From Konateibacter massiliensis (GTDB lineage: Bacteria > Bacillota > Clostridia > Lachnospirales > Lachnospiraceae), in assembly GCF_900184995.1 (NCBI RefSeq), contig NZ_LT860099.1:832269-896268 (forward strand): a DNA stretch of 64,000 nucleotides, in the 5' to 3' direction. Within the stretch, counting starts at the first letter, position 1; each line of letters opens with the position of its first letter. Below, piece after piece: positions 1-7,497 of the stretch. Made by a program: the position numbers and the translations under genes. The notes under the pieces are model-generated. The model was not told where the DNA came from. It worked only from the letters and a program-made list of their open reading frames with translations, and did not search any database.

Positions 1-1983
1 TTCCGCCTGTCATGGAGCGAAGCTCTGTTGAATATCCAAACAGCTCTGTCATCGGAACATCCGCCTCGATAAGCTGTTTTTCACCCTCTATCGGTGTCAT
101 ACCAAGTACTCTGCCGCGCCGTTTGTTCAAGTCTCCCATAATATCGCCTGTGTATCTGTCTGGAACAGTTACCTTCAAGGAAACAATCGGCTCAAGCAAT
201 ACCGGGGAAGCCTCCATAAATCCCTTTTTAAATGCCATCATCGTTGCCGTCTTAAATGCCATTTCAGAAGAATCGACCGGATGATAGGAACCGTCTATCA
301 ATGTTGCCTTTACGCCGACAACCGGATAAGCAGCTAAAGGCCCTTTCAAAACGCTCTCCTGAACCCCTTTCTCCACTGCCGGGAAAAAGTTCCTTGGAAC
401 CGCTCCGCCAAATACCTTCTCCTCAAACTCGTAAGGCTTCTCCATATTGTTGGACGGCTCAAAAGTCATTTTAACATCGCCGTACTGTCCGTGTCCGCCT
501 GACTGCTTTTTATATTTGCCCTGTACCTCCGCTTTCTTTTTAATGGTCTCGCGGAATGCAACCTTTGGTTTCGTCAGTTCAATTTCCACTTTATATTTGC
601 CAAGGAGCTTACTTACAATAATCTCTAAATGCTGTTCACCCATACCATACAAAAGCGCCTGGCGATTTTCTACGTCACTGACTACCTTTACCGTCTGATC
701 CTCATCCATAATTTTGGCAAGTGCCTGAGCAACCTTATCCTCATCCCCTTTTGTTTTCGCTTTATACCGCATATAAGTATATGGAATCGGAAGCTGTAGT
801 TTTTCATATACAATCGGCTCTGCCTTTGTGGACAGGGTATCTCCGGTCTTTGCATCGGTTAATTTCGCGATTGCTCCGATATCTCCCGCATACAGCTCGT
901 TCACCTCAATCGGCGTCTTTCCCTGAAGGATATACAGCTTGGAGAGTTTCTCCTCCACGTCCCTTTCGCTGTTGTAAATAACCGCGTCGCTCTTTAATAC
1001 CCCTGAGCAAACCTTTACAAGCGAATATTTTCCGATAAACGGATCTGCAATCGTCTTGAATATAAGTGCGGAAAACGGCTTTTTGTTATCATAGTTTGCC
1101 TCAAATATATTATTTGTCTTCGTATTCTTTCCGGCTTTTTTCACCTTATCCGGACTTGGAAAATACTTGACAATATCATTCAACAAATTATAAACTCCGC
1201 GAATCTCAGAGTTGGATCCCATTGCAACAGGAATTACGGTTCCGTCCATTACGTTTTCCCCAAGTGCCTGACGAACCTCTTCGTCACTGAACTCATCCCC
1301 GTTAAAATAACGTTCCATATATTCTTCGCTTGTCTCCGCCACTGCCTCCAATAATTTCTCTCTGTACCCCTCAAAATACTCTGTTAAATAGTCAGGGATC
1401 TCACAATCGATTTTGTCAGACAATCCATTAAATTTTCTGCCGCCCTGCTTTACAATGTTTACATATCCCACCAGTTTTTCATTTTCTCGAATCGGCATAA
1501 AAAACGGTGCAATCTTTTTCCATACAAATTCGTCAAATCATCCACTACCTGCCGAAAGCTCGCATTGTCATCATCCATGTTGGCAACAAAGAACATTCTG
1601 GGAAGATTATATTTCTCACAGATTTCCCATGCCTTCTCCGTTCCGACCGCCACTCCGGATTTACCCGAAACTACAATAATAGCCGCATCAGCCGCCTGAG
1701 CAGCCTCTTCTACTTCACCTACAAAATCAAAATAACCAGGAGTATCCAAAACATTGATCTTACAATCATCCCACGGTATCGGCACAATGGAAGTGTTGAT
1801 GGAAATTTCTCTTTTTGTCTCTTCTTTGTCAAAATCACTGAGTGTATTTCCTTCACTTACGTTGCCAATGCGCTTGGTAAGACCTGCTAAATGAGCCATG
1901 GCTTCGACTAATGACGTCTTGCCACAGCCACCGTGCCCTAAAAGAACTACATTACGAATCTGTTCGGTCTTGTAAACGTTCAT
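1..1983 (-). CDS. EF-G-like GTPase (EF-G-2 type), frameshifted, 3' end outside window
   Basis: Homologue of translation elongation factor G, of the EF-G-2/FusA-like paralogue type. The P-loop reads GHGGCGKTSL instead of the AHIDAGKTT of canonical EF-G, followed by DTPGYFDF (G3). The first frame covers about 155 codons from the ATG at 1983 (AGGAGG 7 nt upstream). It then derails at an A5 run (sense strand, 1519-1515): one extra A would restore the frame, which then stays open to position 1 and encodes EF-G domains II-V (e.g. KYKKQSGGHGQYGDV, FGYSTELRSMTGG). Some 30-40 C-terminal residues lie outside the window. A homopolymer error in the assembly is the simplest explanation; a true inactivating mutation is the alternative. 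The exact role of EF-G-2 proteins is uncertain; most are GTPases acting at the ribosome. Family assignment is secure, functionality is not. Confidence 0.88.
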
Positions 1984-2017
1984 ATAAATTCCTCCTATTC
2001 AATTAGTTAATGCTTGA

Positions 2018-2033
2018 CACAATTAAAATTGTG
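2018..2033. promoter_or_regulatory. Palindrome upstream of the EF-G-like gene
   Basis: Inverted repeat CACAATT-AA-AATTGTG, 35 nt upstream of the EF-G-like start codon, inside its leader. It could be a repressor operator or a small RNA hairpin. No further evidence is visible. Confidence 0.3.
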
Positions 2034-2145
2034 CGGTAGGTTAAAAGTGACATTATTACGTTTGTACATATTTTACTATTTTTTTTCGTTTTTTACAAGT
2101 TTATTATGCAAATTCAGCAATAAATTCTAATTAGTTTGAAAATTT

Positions 2146-2170
2146 CACTTTAAAGCGTTACACTTTAAAG
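2146..2170 (+). promoter_or_regulatory. Direct repeats upstream of the aroF promoter
   Basis: The 10-mer CACTTTAAAG occurs at 2146-2155 and again at 2161-2170, a 15-bp period, ending 10 bp before the -35 box of the aro operon. Tandem phased boxes at this position suggest binding of a regulator, possibly one responding to aromatic amino acids. The factor is not identified. Confidence 0.4.
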
Positions 2171-2180
2171 TAATACAGTA

Positions 2181-2209
2181 TTGACATTCCTCTTCAACTG
2201 GTTTACACT
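2181..2209 (+). promoter_or_regulatory. Sigma-A type promoter of aroF-tyrA-aroA
   Basis: Perfect -35 TTGACA at 2181-2186, 17-bp spacer, -10 TACACT at 2204-2209. Predicted start of transcription is about 2216, which leaves a leader of about 28 nt before the chosen aroF ATG. Confidence 0.65.
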
Positions 2210-2243
2210 ATATAAAATATATGAAATGAATGAGGAATTAGAC

Positions 2244-3257
2244 ATGATTATTGTAATGAAACCAAATGCACAGCAAAGCTCTATTGAAAATGTAATCCGA
2301 ATTGTCGAGGGAAAGGGGCTGGAAACACATCTCTCCACCGGTAAGGAGGTTACAATTATCGGTGTTGTCGGCGATAAAAGCAAGCTTGAGACAGATAACC
2401 TTGAAATCGCACCCGATGTAGATAAAATTGTTCCGGTAACGGAAAGCTATAAATTATCAAACAAGAAGTTTCATCCGGAACCTTCCATCGTCAAAGTAGG
2501 CAATACACAAATCGGCGGCGGCACCTTGACCATTATGGCTGGTCCTTGCGCGGTTGAGACGGAGGCACAGCTTTTATCTATCGCTCATGCCGTGAAGGCG
2601 GCAGGCGCTACCATTGTAAGAGGCGGTGCTTACAAGCCAAGAACTTCCCCTTACTCTTTCCAGGGACTTGAGGAGGAAGGCCTTCGCTACATGCAAAAGG
2701 CGAGAGAAGAAACCGGTCTTGCCACCATATGTGAGGTTACAAGCCTTGACGCTATCAATGCCGCTGTGAAGTATGTTGATATGATACAAATCGGCGCAAG
2801 AAATATGCAAAACTTCCACCTGTTAAAAGAAGCAGGCAAATCAGGACTTCCTGTTTTATTAAAGCGCGGTCTTGCCGCTACGATTGAGGAATGGCTCAAT
2901 GCTGCGGAATACATTATCGCAGAAGGAAATCCAAACGTTGTATTGTGTGAAAGAGGTATCCGTACATTTGAAACCGCTACAAGAAATACATTGGACATCA
3001 GTGCTGTTCCGGTTATGAAAGAAAAATCTCATCTTCCGATTATTGTAGACCCAAGCCATGCAACCGGCGTGCGCGCTTATGTGAAGCCTCTTGCAAAATG
3101 TGCAGTCGCAGTCGGCGCAGACGGACTTATGATCGAAGTACATAACGACCCTGCAAAAGCACTTTCTGACGGTCCTCAGTCTCTTACCTTTGAACAGTTT
3201 CAGCAATTGTCAGATGAGATTCGTCCGTACGCGACACTGGTAGGGAGGAAATTTTAA
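2244..3257 (+). CDS. aroF: 3-deoxy-7-phosphoheptulonate synthase (DAHP synthase)
   Basis: Condenses phosphoenolpyruvate and erythrose 4-phosphate, the first step of the shikimate pathway. 337 residues. An N-terminal ferredoxin-like regulatory domain (about 1-70) precedes a type I-beta TIM barrel with GPCAVE, GAYKPRTSPYSFQG, QIGARNMQN, LLKRG and VDPSHATG motifs. The N-terminal domain is the form that gives feedback inhibition in Thermotoga-type enzymes. The ATG at 2244 is chosen because GAGGAA lies just upstream, and because the longer in-frame TTG at 2181 is the -35 box itself. First gene of an operon; its stop overlaps the tyrA start (TAATG). Confidence 0.95.
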   Translation: MIIVMKPNAQQSSIENVIRIVEGKGLETHLSTGKEVTIIGVVGDKSKLETDNLEIAPDVDKIVPVTESYKLSNKKFHPEPSIVKVGNTQIGGGTLTIMAGPCAVETEAQLLSIAHAVKAAGATIVRGGAYKPRTSPYSFQGLEEEGLRYMQKAREETGLATICEVTSLDAINAAVKYVDMIQIGARNMQNFHLLKEAGKSGLPVLLKRGLAATIEEWLNAAEYIIAEGNPNVVLCERGIRTFETATRNTLDISAVPVMKEKSHLPIIVDPSHATGVRAYVKPLAKCAVAVGADGLMIEVHNDPAKALSDGPQSLTFEQFQQLSDEIRPYATLVGRKF

Positions 3258-4354
3258 TGAATGATTCACAGGTTGGCTTTATTGGCCTTGGCCTTATAGG
3301 AGGCTCCATTGCCAAAGCTATAAAAGCCAAGTATCCAAACAGCAAAATTACAGCCTATGATATTAATGTTCATGCGTTGCAGACAGCACAGGAGGACGGC
3401 ATTGTTGATAATGCCGTTTCTTCCGTAGAGGAAAACTTTTCCGACTGCGATATCATTTTTTTGTGTACGCCGGTGTCCTATAATGTCACTTATTTAGCTT
3501 CCTTGAAGGGACAGCTAAAAAGCACCTGCATTTTAACCGATGTGGGCAGCGTAAAAACCGATATCCATGAAAAAATCATACAATTTAATCTGGAGGAAAG
3601 CTTTATCGGCGGTCACCCGATGGCAGGCTCAGAGAAAACAGGCTACGAAAACTCTGTCGCCCACCTGATTGAAAATGCCTATTATGTGCTAACCCCCTCC
3701 TCAAAGGTAGATAGCAAGAAGGTTGACTTTTTCACGAATTTTGTGAAAAACCTCGGTTCCCTCCCTATCATTCTTAATTATAAGGAGCATGACTATGTGA
3801 CTGCGGCAATCAGCCATCTGCCTCATATCATTGCTTCAAGCCTAGTCAATCTCGTGGAAAAACGTGATTCCGAGGAACAGATTATGAAAAATATTGCGGC
3901 AGGAGGTTTTAAGGATATCACCCGTATTGCTTCCTCATCTCCTATCATGTGGCAGCAAATCTGCCTCACAAACAGAGAAAATATCTCCGCTCTTTTAAAT
4001 GACTATATCAAAGAATTAAGTCAGGTAAAAGCTTTGGTGGATTCCTCTCTTGAACAGGAGCTCTACGATATGTTTGACAATGCCAGAGAATACCGCAATT
4101 CTATCACAGACTCTTCTCTTGGACCAATTAAGAAGCTATATGAGCTATATTGTGATATAATAGATGAAGCTGGCGGAATTGCCACAATTGCGACGATACT
4201 TGCAAACAATCATATCAGTATTAAAAATATCGGTATTATCCATAATCGCGAATTTGTGGAAGGCGCTTTAAGAATTGAGTTTTATGACGAGGATTCTTCC
4301 AAGCGTGCTGTCGCTCTGCTAAAAAAATATCGCTACACCGTTTACGAGCGGTAA
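3257..4354 (+). CDS. tyrA: Prephenate dehydrogenase with C-terminal ACT domain
   Basis: Oxidative decarboxylation of prephenate to 4-hydroxyphenylpyruvate for tyrosine synthesis, NAD(P) dependent. The N-terminal Rossmann fold starts with GFIGLGLIGGS; GGHPMAGSEKTG is the conserved prephenate dehydrogenase motif. The last 65 residues or so (from IIDEAGGIATIATIL) look like an ACT domain, the usual site for tyrosine feedback. The start overlaps the aroF stop by one base, so the two are translationally coupled. Length 365 is normal for the ACT-containing class. Confidence 0.93.
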   Translation: MNDSQVGFIGLGLIGGSIAKAIKAKYPNSKITAYDINVHALQTAQEDGIVDNAVSSVEENFSDCDIIFLCTPVSYNVTYLASLKGQLKSTCILTDVGSVKTDIHEKIIQFNLEESFIGGHPMAGSEKTGYENSVAHLIENAYYVLTPSSKVDSKKVDFFTNFVKNLGSLPIILNYKEHDYVTAAISHLPHIIASSLVNLVEKRDSEEQIMKNIAAGGFKDITRIASSSPIMWQQICLTNRENISALLNDYIKELSQVKALVDSSLEQELYDMFDNAREYRNSITDSSLGPIKKLYELYCDIIDEAGGIATIATILANNHISIKNIGIIHNREFVEGALRIEFYDEDSSKRAVALLKKYRYTVYER

Positions 4355-4373
4355 CAGAAAGGATACTTTTGAG

Positions 4374-5651
4374 ATGAATTTAACAAAAGCTTCGAAATTA
4401 ACCGGTGAGATCACCGTTCCGGGAGACAAATCAATTTCCCATCGCACCATTATGCTCGGTGCCTTAGCAAAAGGGACAACGCAGGTCAAAGGCTTCCTGC
4501 AAGGTGCAGATTGCCTTTCCACCATTGACTGCTTCGGCAAAATGGGAATTGACATTGAAAATAAAAAAGATACTGTAATCATAAAAGGAAAAGGGCTTCA
4601 TGGGCTCACCAAACCAAATGGCATACTGGATGTCGGAAACAGCGGAACAACCGCAAGAATCATGTCCGGTATTTTGGCTGCACAGCCGTTTAAGACTGAG
4701 CTCACCGGCGATGCCTCCATTCAAAAACGTCCTATGGGCAGAATCATGGAGCCGCTCTCCCAGATGGGCGCTTCCATCACAAGCATCCATAACAACAATT
4801 GTGCTCCTCTTCACATAAACGGCTCTCCTCTTTCGGCAATCCACTACCACTCCAAGGTAGCTTCCGCTCAGGTGAAATCAGCCATTTTGCTTGCGGGACT
4901 GTTTGCAGAGGGAAAAACAAGTGTGACAGAGCCTTATGTATCAAGAAATCATACCGAAATTATGTTAAAATATTTCGGAGGCGATGTCATCACGGTTGGT
5001 ACAACAGCAACCGTATCACCAAATCCTGTCCTGACCGGACAGCAGGTAACCGTTCCGGGCGACATCTCCTCTGCTGCTTATTTTATTGTAGCAGGACTTA
5101 TTGTTCCAAATTCTGAAATCCTGATTAAAAACGTGGGAATCAACCCGACAAGAGACGGAATCCTCCGTGTATGTCAGGAAATGGGGGGAAACATTACCCT
5201 ATTGAACAAAAACGATGCAAATGGTGAGCAGACTGCCGATATCCTTGTCAAATCAAGTGAACTGACGGGCATCGAAATCGGAGGCAGCATCATTCCTACC
5301 TTAATTGATGAAATCCCTGCTATTTCCGTGCTTGCCTGCTTTGCAAAGGGAAAAACGGTAATCAAGGATGCCGCCGAACTAAAGGTGAAGGAATCAAATC
5401 GCCTTGATGTGTGTGTCAACCACCTTTCTGCCATGAATGCAGATATCACGGCAACTGATGATGGCATGATAATCAACGGGGGACGTCCGCTCCATGGCGC
5501 TGTTCTTGACAGCAAACTGGACCACCGCATTGCAATGTCCTTTGCCATCGCCGGATTGATGGCAGACGGAACGACAACCATTCAAAACAGCGACTGCGTT
5601 ACTATCTCCTATCCGAGCTTTTATGCGGATCTTGCCAGTCTGAAAAAATAA
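4374..5651 (+). CDS. aroA: 3-phosphoshikimate 1-carboxyvinyltransferase (EPSP synthase)
   Basis: Transfers enolpyruvate from PEP to shikimate 3-phosphate, the penultimate step to chorismate. 425 residues, two-domain inverted alpha/beta fold. Visible motifs are GDKSISHRTIM near the N-terminus, DVGNSGTTARIMSG, and the catalytic-region KVKESNRLD and LDHRIAMSFA. The ATG at 4374 follows AGAAAGGA by a normal spacing and lies 19 nt after tyrA. Last gene of the aro operon; a terminator follows. Confidence 0.95.
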   Translation: MNLTKASKLTGEITVPGDKSISHRTIMLGALAKGTTQVKGFLQGADCLSTIDCFGKMGIDIENKKDTVIIKGKGLHGLTKPNGILDVGNSGTTARIMSGILAAQPFKTELTGDASIQKRPMGRIMEPLSQMGASITSIHNNNCAPLHINGSPLSAIHYHSKVASAQVKSAILLAGLFAEGKTSVTEPYVSRNHTEIMLKYFGGDVITVGTTATVSPNPVLTGQQVTVPGDISSAAYFIVAGLIVPNSEILIKNVGINPTRDGILRVCQEMGGNITLLNKNDANGEQTADILVKSSELTGIEIGGSIIPTLIDEIPAISVLACFAKGKTVIKDAAELKVKESNRLDVCVNHLSAMNADITATDDGMIINGGRPLHGAVLDSKLDHRIAMSFAIAGLMADGTTTIQNSDCVTISYPSFYADLASLKK

Positions 5652-5661
5652 ATAAAAAACC

Positions 5662-5700
5662 TAAAGGTACCAAGATTATCTCATAATCTTGGTACCTTTA
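5662..5700 (-). terminator. Terminator facing the pilZ gene, probably bidirectional
   Basis: Perfect 18-bp stem (5662-5679 with 5683-5700) and a 3-nt loop. An A-rich tract on its left becomes a long U-tract on the minus strand, so it best fits termination of the queA-pilZ transcript. The plus side has only a short U run. Confidence 0.75.
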
Positions 5701-5712
5701 ATTCATGACAAG

Positions 5713-5742
5713 TGAAGCTGTTTACAGCTTCATTTTATTTTA
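5713..5742 (+). terminator. Terminator of the aro operon
   Basis: 8-bp stem TGAAGCTG/CAGCTTCA at 5713-5732 with a 4-nt loop, followed by a T-rich run on the plus strand. It sits 60 nt after the aroA stop. Confidence 0.65.
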
Positions 5743-5744
5743 CT

Positions 5745-6086
5745 CTATTTTGCATTATCTTCTACGCACTGATATACATCAATACGAAATTTCTCATTTT
5801 CGGACAACCCGACAAATTCACCGCCGTAGGATACCTTGTCTTCATTTGATAAGAGTGTCTTTCTGACTATCTTAATTACAACCTGTATCACTTCTTTGGT
5901 CCAAATTTCAATTTCCGTATCATAATAGTCACCAATTATCAAACCGGACTCGGAATAAAATCCCAAACCTTCCCGTGACATATCGTGTACTTCCACATCA
6001 ATCTTTTGATTATCTTCAACGTTACAGTGTCTTAACTGAATTTTGGCATTTAAAACACTTCTTTTGCACCTTCTTTTTTCTTCCAT
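5745..6086 (-). CDS. PilZ domain protein (predicted c-di-GMP binding)
   Basis: Stand-alone PilZ domain of 113 residues. The N-terminal RRCKR carries the RxxxR motif, DMSREGLG at about residue 35 is the D/NxSxxG motif, and YGGEFVG is the usual terminal strand. PilZ domains bind cyclic di-GMP and relay it to motility, surface or polysaccharide systems. No output domain is present, so it would act by protein-protein contact. It lies 17 nt after queA on the same strand, so the two are probably co-transcribed, with no obvious functional link. Confidence 0.85.
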   Translation of the reverse strand: MEEKRRCKRSVLNAKIQLRHCNVEDNQKIDVEVHDMSREGLGFYSESGLIIGDYYDTEIEIWTKEVIQVVIKIVRKTLLSNEDKVSYGGEFVGLSENEKFRIDVYQCVEDNAK

Positions 6087-6103
6087 TACTTTCCCCCATT
6101 TAC

Positions 6104-7129
6104 TTATCTGATAAACATTGCATCCCCAAAGCTAAAAAAGCGATAACGCTCCCTTACAGCAGTCTCATAGGCATTTAAAATATGTTCTTTTCCCGCCAGC
6201 GCTGAAACAAGCATCAGCAATGTGGATTCGGGTAAATGAAAATTGGTAATTAAACCATCAATCACTTTGAATTCATATCCCGGATAGATAAAGATCTCTG
6301 TCCAGCCGGAAGATGCTTTTACCAATCCGTTTTCATCCACTGCGGATTCAAGTGTTCTGCAACTCGTTGTCCCGACAGAGATTACACGGCTGCCTCGTTT
6401 TTTAGCCTCATTTATCTTATTTGCTTCCTTTTCTTCAATCAAAAAGAATTCGGAATGCATATGATGCTCTAATATATTATCTACCTTTACCGGACGAAAA
6501 GTTCCAAGTCCCACATGAAGTGTTACCCTTGCAATCTCAACGCCTTTGTCCTCAATCGCCTTCAGCAGTTCCTCTGTAAAATGCAATCCCGCAGTCGGCG
6601 CCGCCGCAGAACCTTCATTCTTTGCATACACCGTCTGGTAGCGGTTTTTATCCTTCAATTCATGGGTGATATAAGGCGGCAGGGGCATCTCTCCAAGTCT
6701 GTCTAATATTTCCTCAAAGATTCCCTCATACTCAAATCGTATCAGTCTGTTGCCTTCCTCCACGATATCAACCACCTCACCGATGAGCAAGCCATCTCCG
6801 AAGCTGATTCTCGTTCCGACCTTCGCCTTTTTACCAGGCTTAACCAATGTCTCCCATATATTGTCCGCTTTTCGCTTCAATAGCAAAACTTCAATCTTTG
6901 CCTGTGTTCCGACACGGCTTCCAATCAGTCTTGCAGGGATTACCTTCGTATCATTTATGACGATACAGTCTCCCTCGTTTAATTCATTCACAATTTCCTT
7001 AAAAATATGATGCTCGATATTTCCAGTTTCTTTATCTAAAATAAGGAGTCTTGAGCTTGATCTGTCTTCCAACGGATCTTGCGCAATCAGCTCCTCGGGT
7101 AAATCAAAATTAAAATCCGAAAGTTTCAT
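6104..7129 (-). CDS. queA: S-adenosylmethionine:tRNA ribosyltransferase-isomerase
   Basis: Transfers and isomerises the ribosyl group of SAM to 7-aminomethyl-7-deazaguanine in tRNA, giving epoxyqueuosine at the wobble position. 341 residues, full length. Characteristic stretches are [10 protein letters not shown] near the N-terminus, [41 protein letters not shown] and the C-terminal [16 protein letters not shown]. It starts with ATG at 7129. The other queuosine genes are not nearby. Confidence 0.95.
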   Translation of the reverse strand: MKLSDFNFDLPEELIAQDPLEDRSSSRLLILDKETGNIEHHIFKEIVNELNEGDCIVINDTKVIPARLIGSRVGTQAKIEVLLLKRKADNIWETLVKPGKKAKVGTRISFGDGLLIGEVVDIVEEGNRLIRFEYEGIFEEILDRLGEMPLPPYITHELKDKNRYQTVYAKNEGSAAAPTAGLHFTEELLKAIEDKGVEIARVTLHVGLGTFRPVKVDNILEHHMHSEFFLIEEKEANKINEAKKRGSRVISVGTTSCRTLESAVDENGLVKASSGWTEIFIYPGYEFKVIDGLITNFHLPESTLLMLVSALAGKEHILNAYETAVRERYRFFSFGDAMFIR

Positions 7130-7264
7130 CTCTGTCTCCTACATGTTACAAATTTAACAAATATAGTATATAAATACTACCTAACAAATATTATCACTAA
7201 CTATACTATCCTATTTTTTTAATAATAACAACTATTTTTTTGAAATTTGTAGAATTTTGGAAAT

Positions 7265-7439
7265 AGTTCGGCCATGCAGAAACGATTCTACAAAATGACC
7301 GCGAGTGCTTGCACTCTAAGGACATTTTGTAGAATCATTTCTATAGGGCGGACGCCCTACATGAATAATGTGCCACTCATGTAGTAAGATATCTGATATA
7401 GTTGTATGTCTGGCACATTATGAATGGCATGGCTGAACT
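7265..7439. repeat. Nested palindromic element between queA and pheT
   Basis: A 175-bp noncoding block made almost wholly of inverted repeats. Outer arms are 7265-7277/7427-7439 and 7278-7297/7323-7342. Small hairpins sit at 7303-7316 (GAGTGC/GCACTC) and 7345-7358 (AGGGCG/CGCCCT), another arm pair is 7357-7364/7377-7384, and a competing 16-bp pairing joins 7360-7375 and 7411-7426. The 12-mer TTTTGGAAATAG occurs on both sides (7255-7266 and 7447-7458). It could be a MITE-like foldback element or a structured RNA. The rest of the gap (7130-7254) is AT-rich with nothing recognisable. Confidence 0.55.
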
Positions 7440-7457
7440 GTTACACTTTTGGAAATA

Positions 7458-7485
7458 GCCGCCAATCCTGTTGCAGATTGACGGC
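7458..7485 (-). terminator. Probable terminator of pheST
   Basis: Hairpin GCCGTCAATC/GATTGGCGGC (one G-U pair) with an 8-nt loop, 12 nt after the pheT stop. The U-tract is weak, so efficiency is uncertain. Confidence 0.5.
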
Positions 7486-7497
7486 CATTATACTTTT

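Noticed and set aside
1499-1525. Programmed frameshift in the EF-G-like gene
   Set aside because: The run is GGAAAAAG, one A short of a canonical A-AAA-AAG site, and no downstream stem is visible; an indel is simpler.
2181-2243. Longer aroF start at TTG 2181
   Set aside because: The TTG is part of a perfect -35 box and has no ribosome site; the ATG at 2244 has both spacing and a Shine-Dalgarno.
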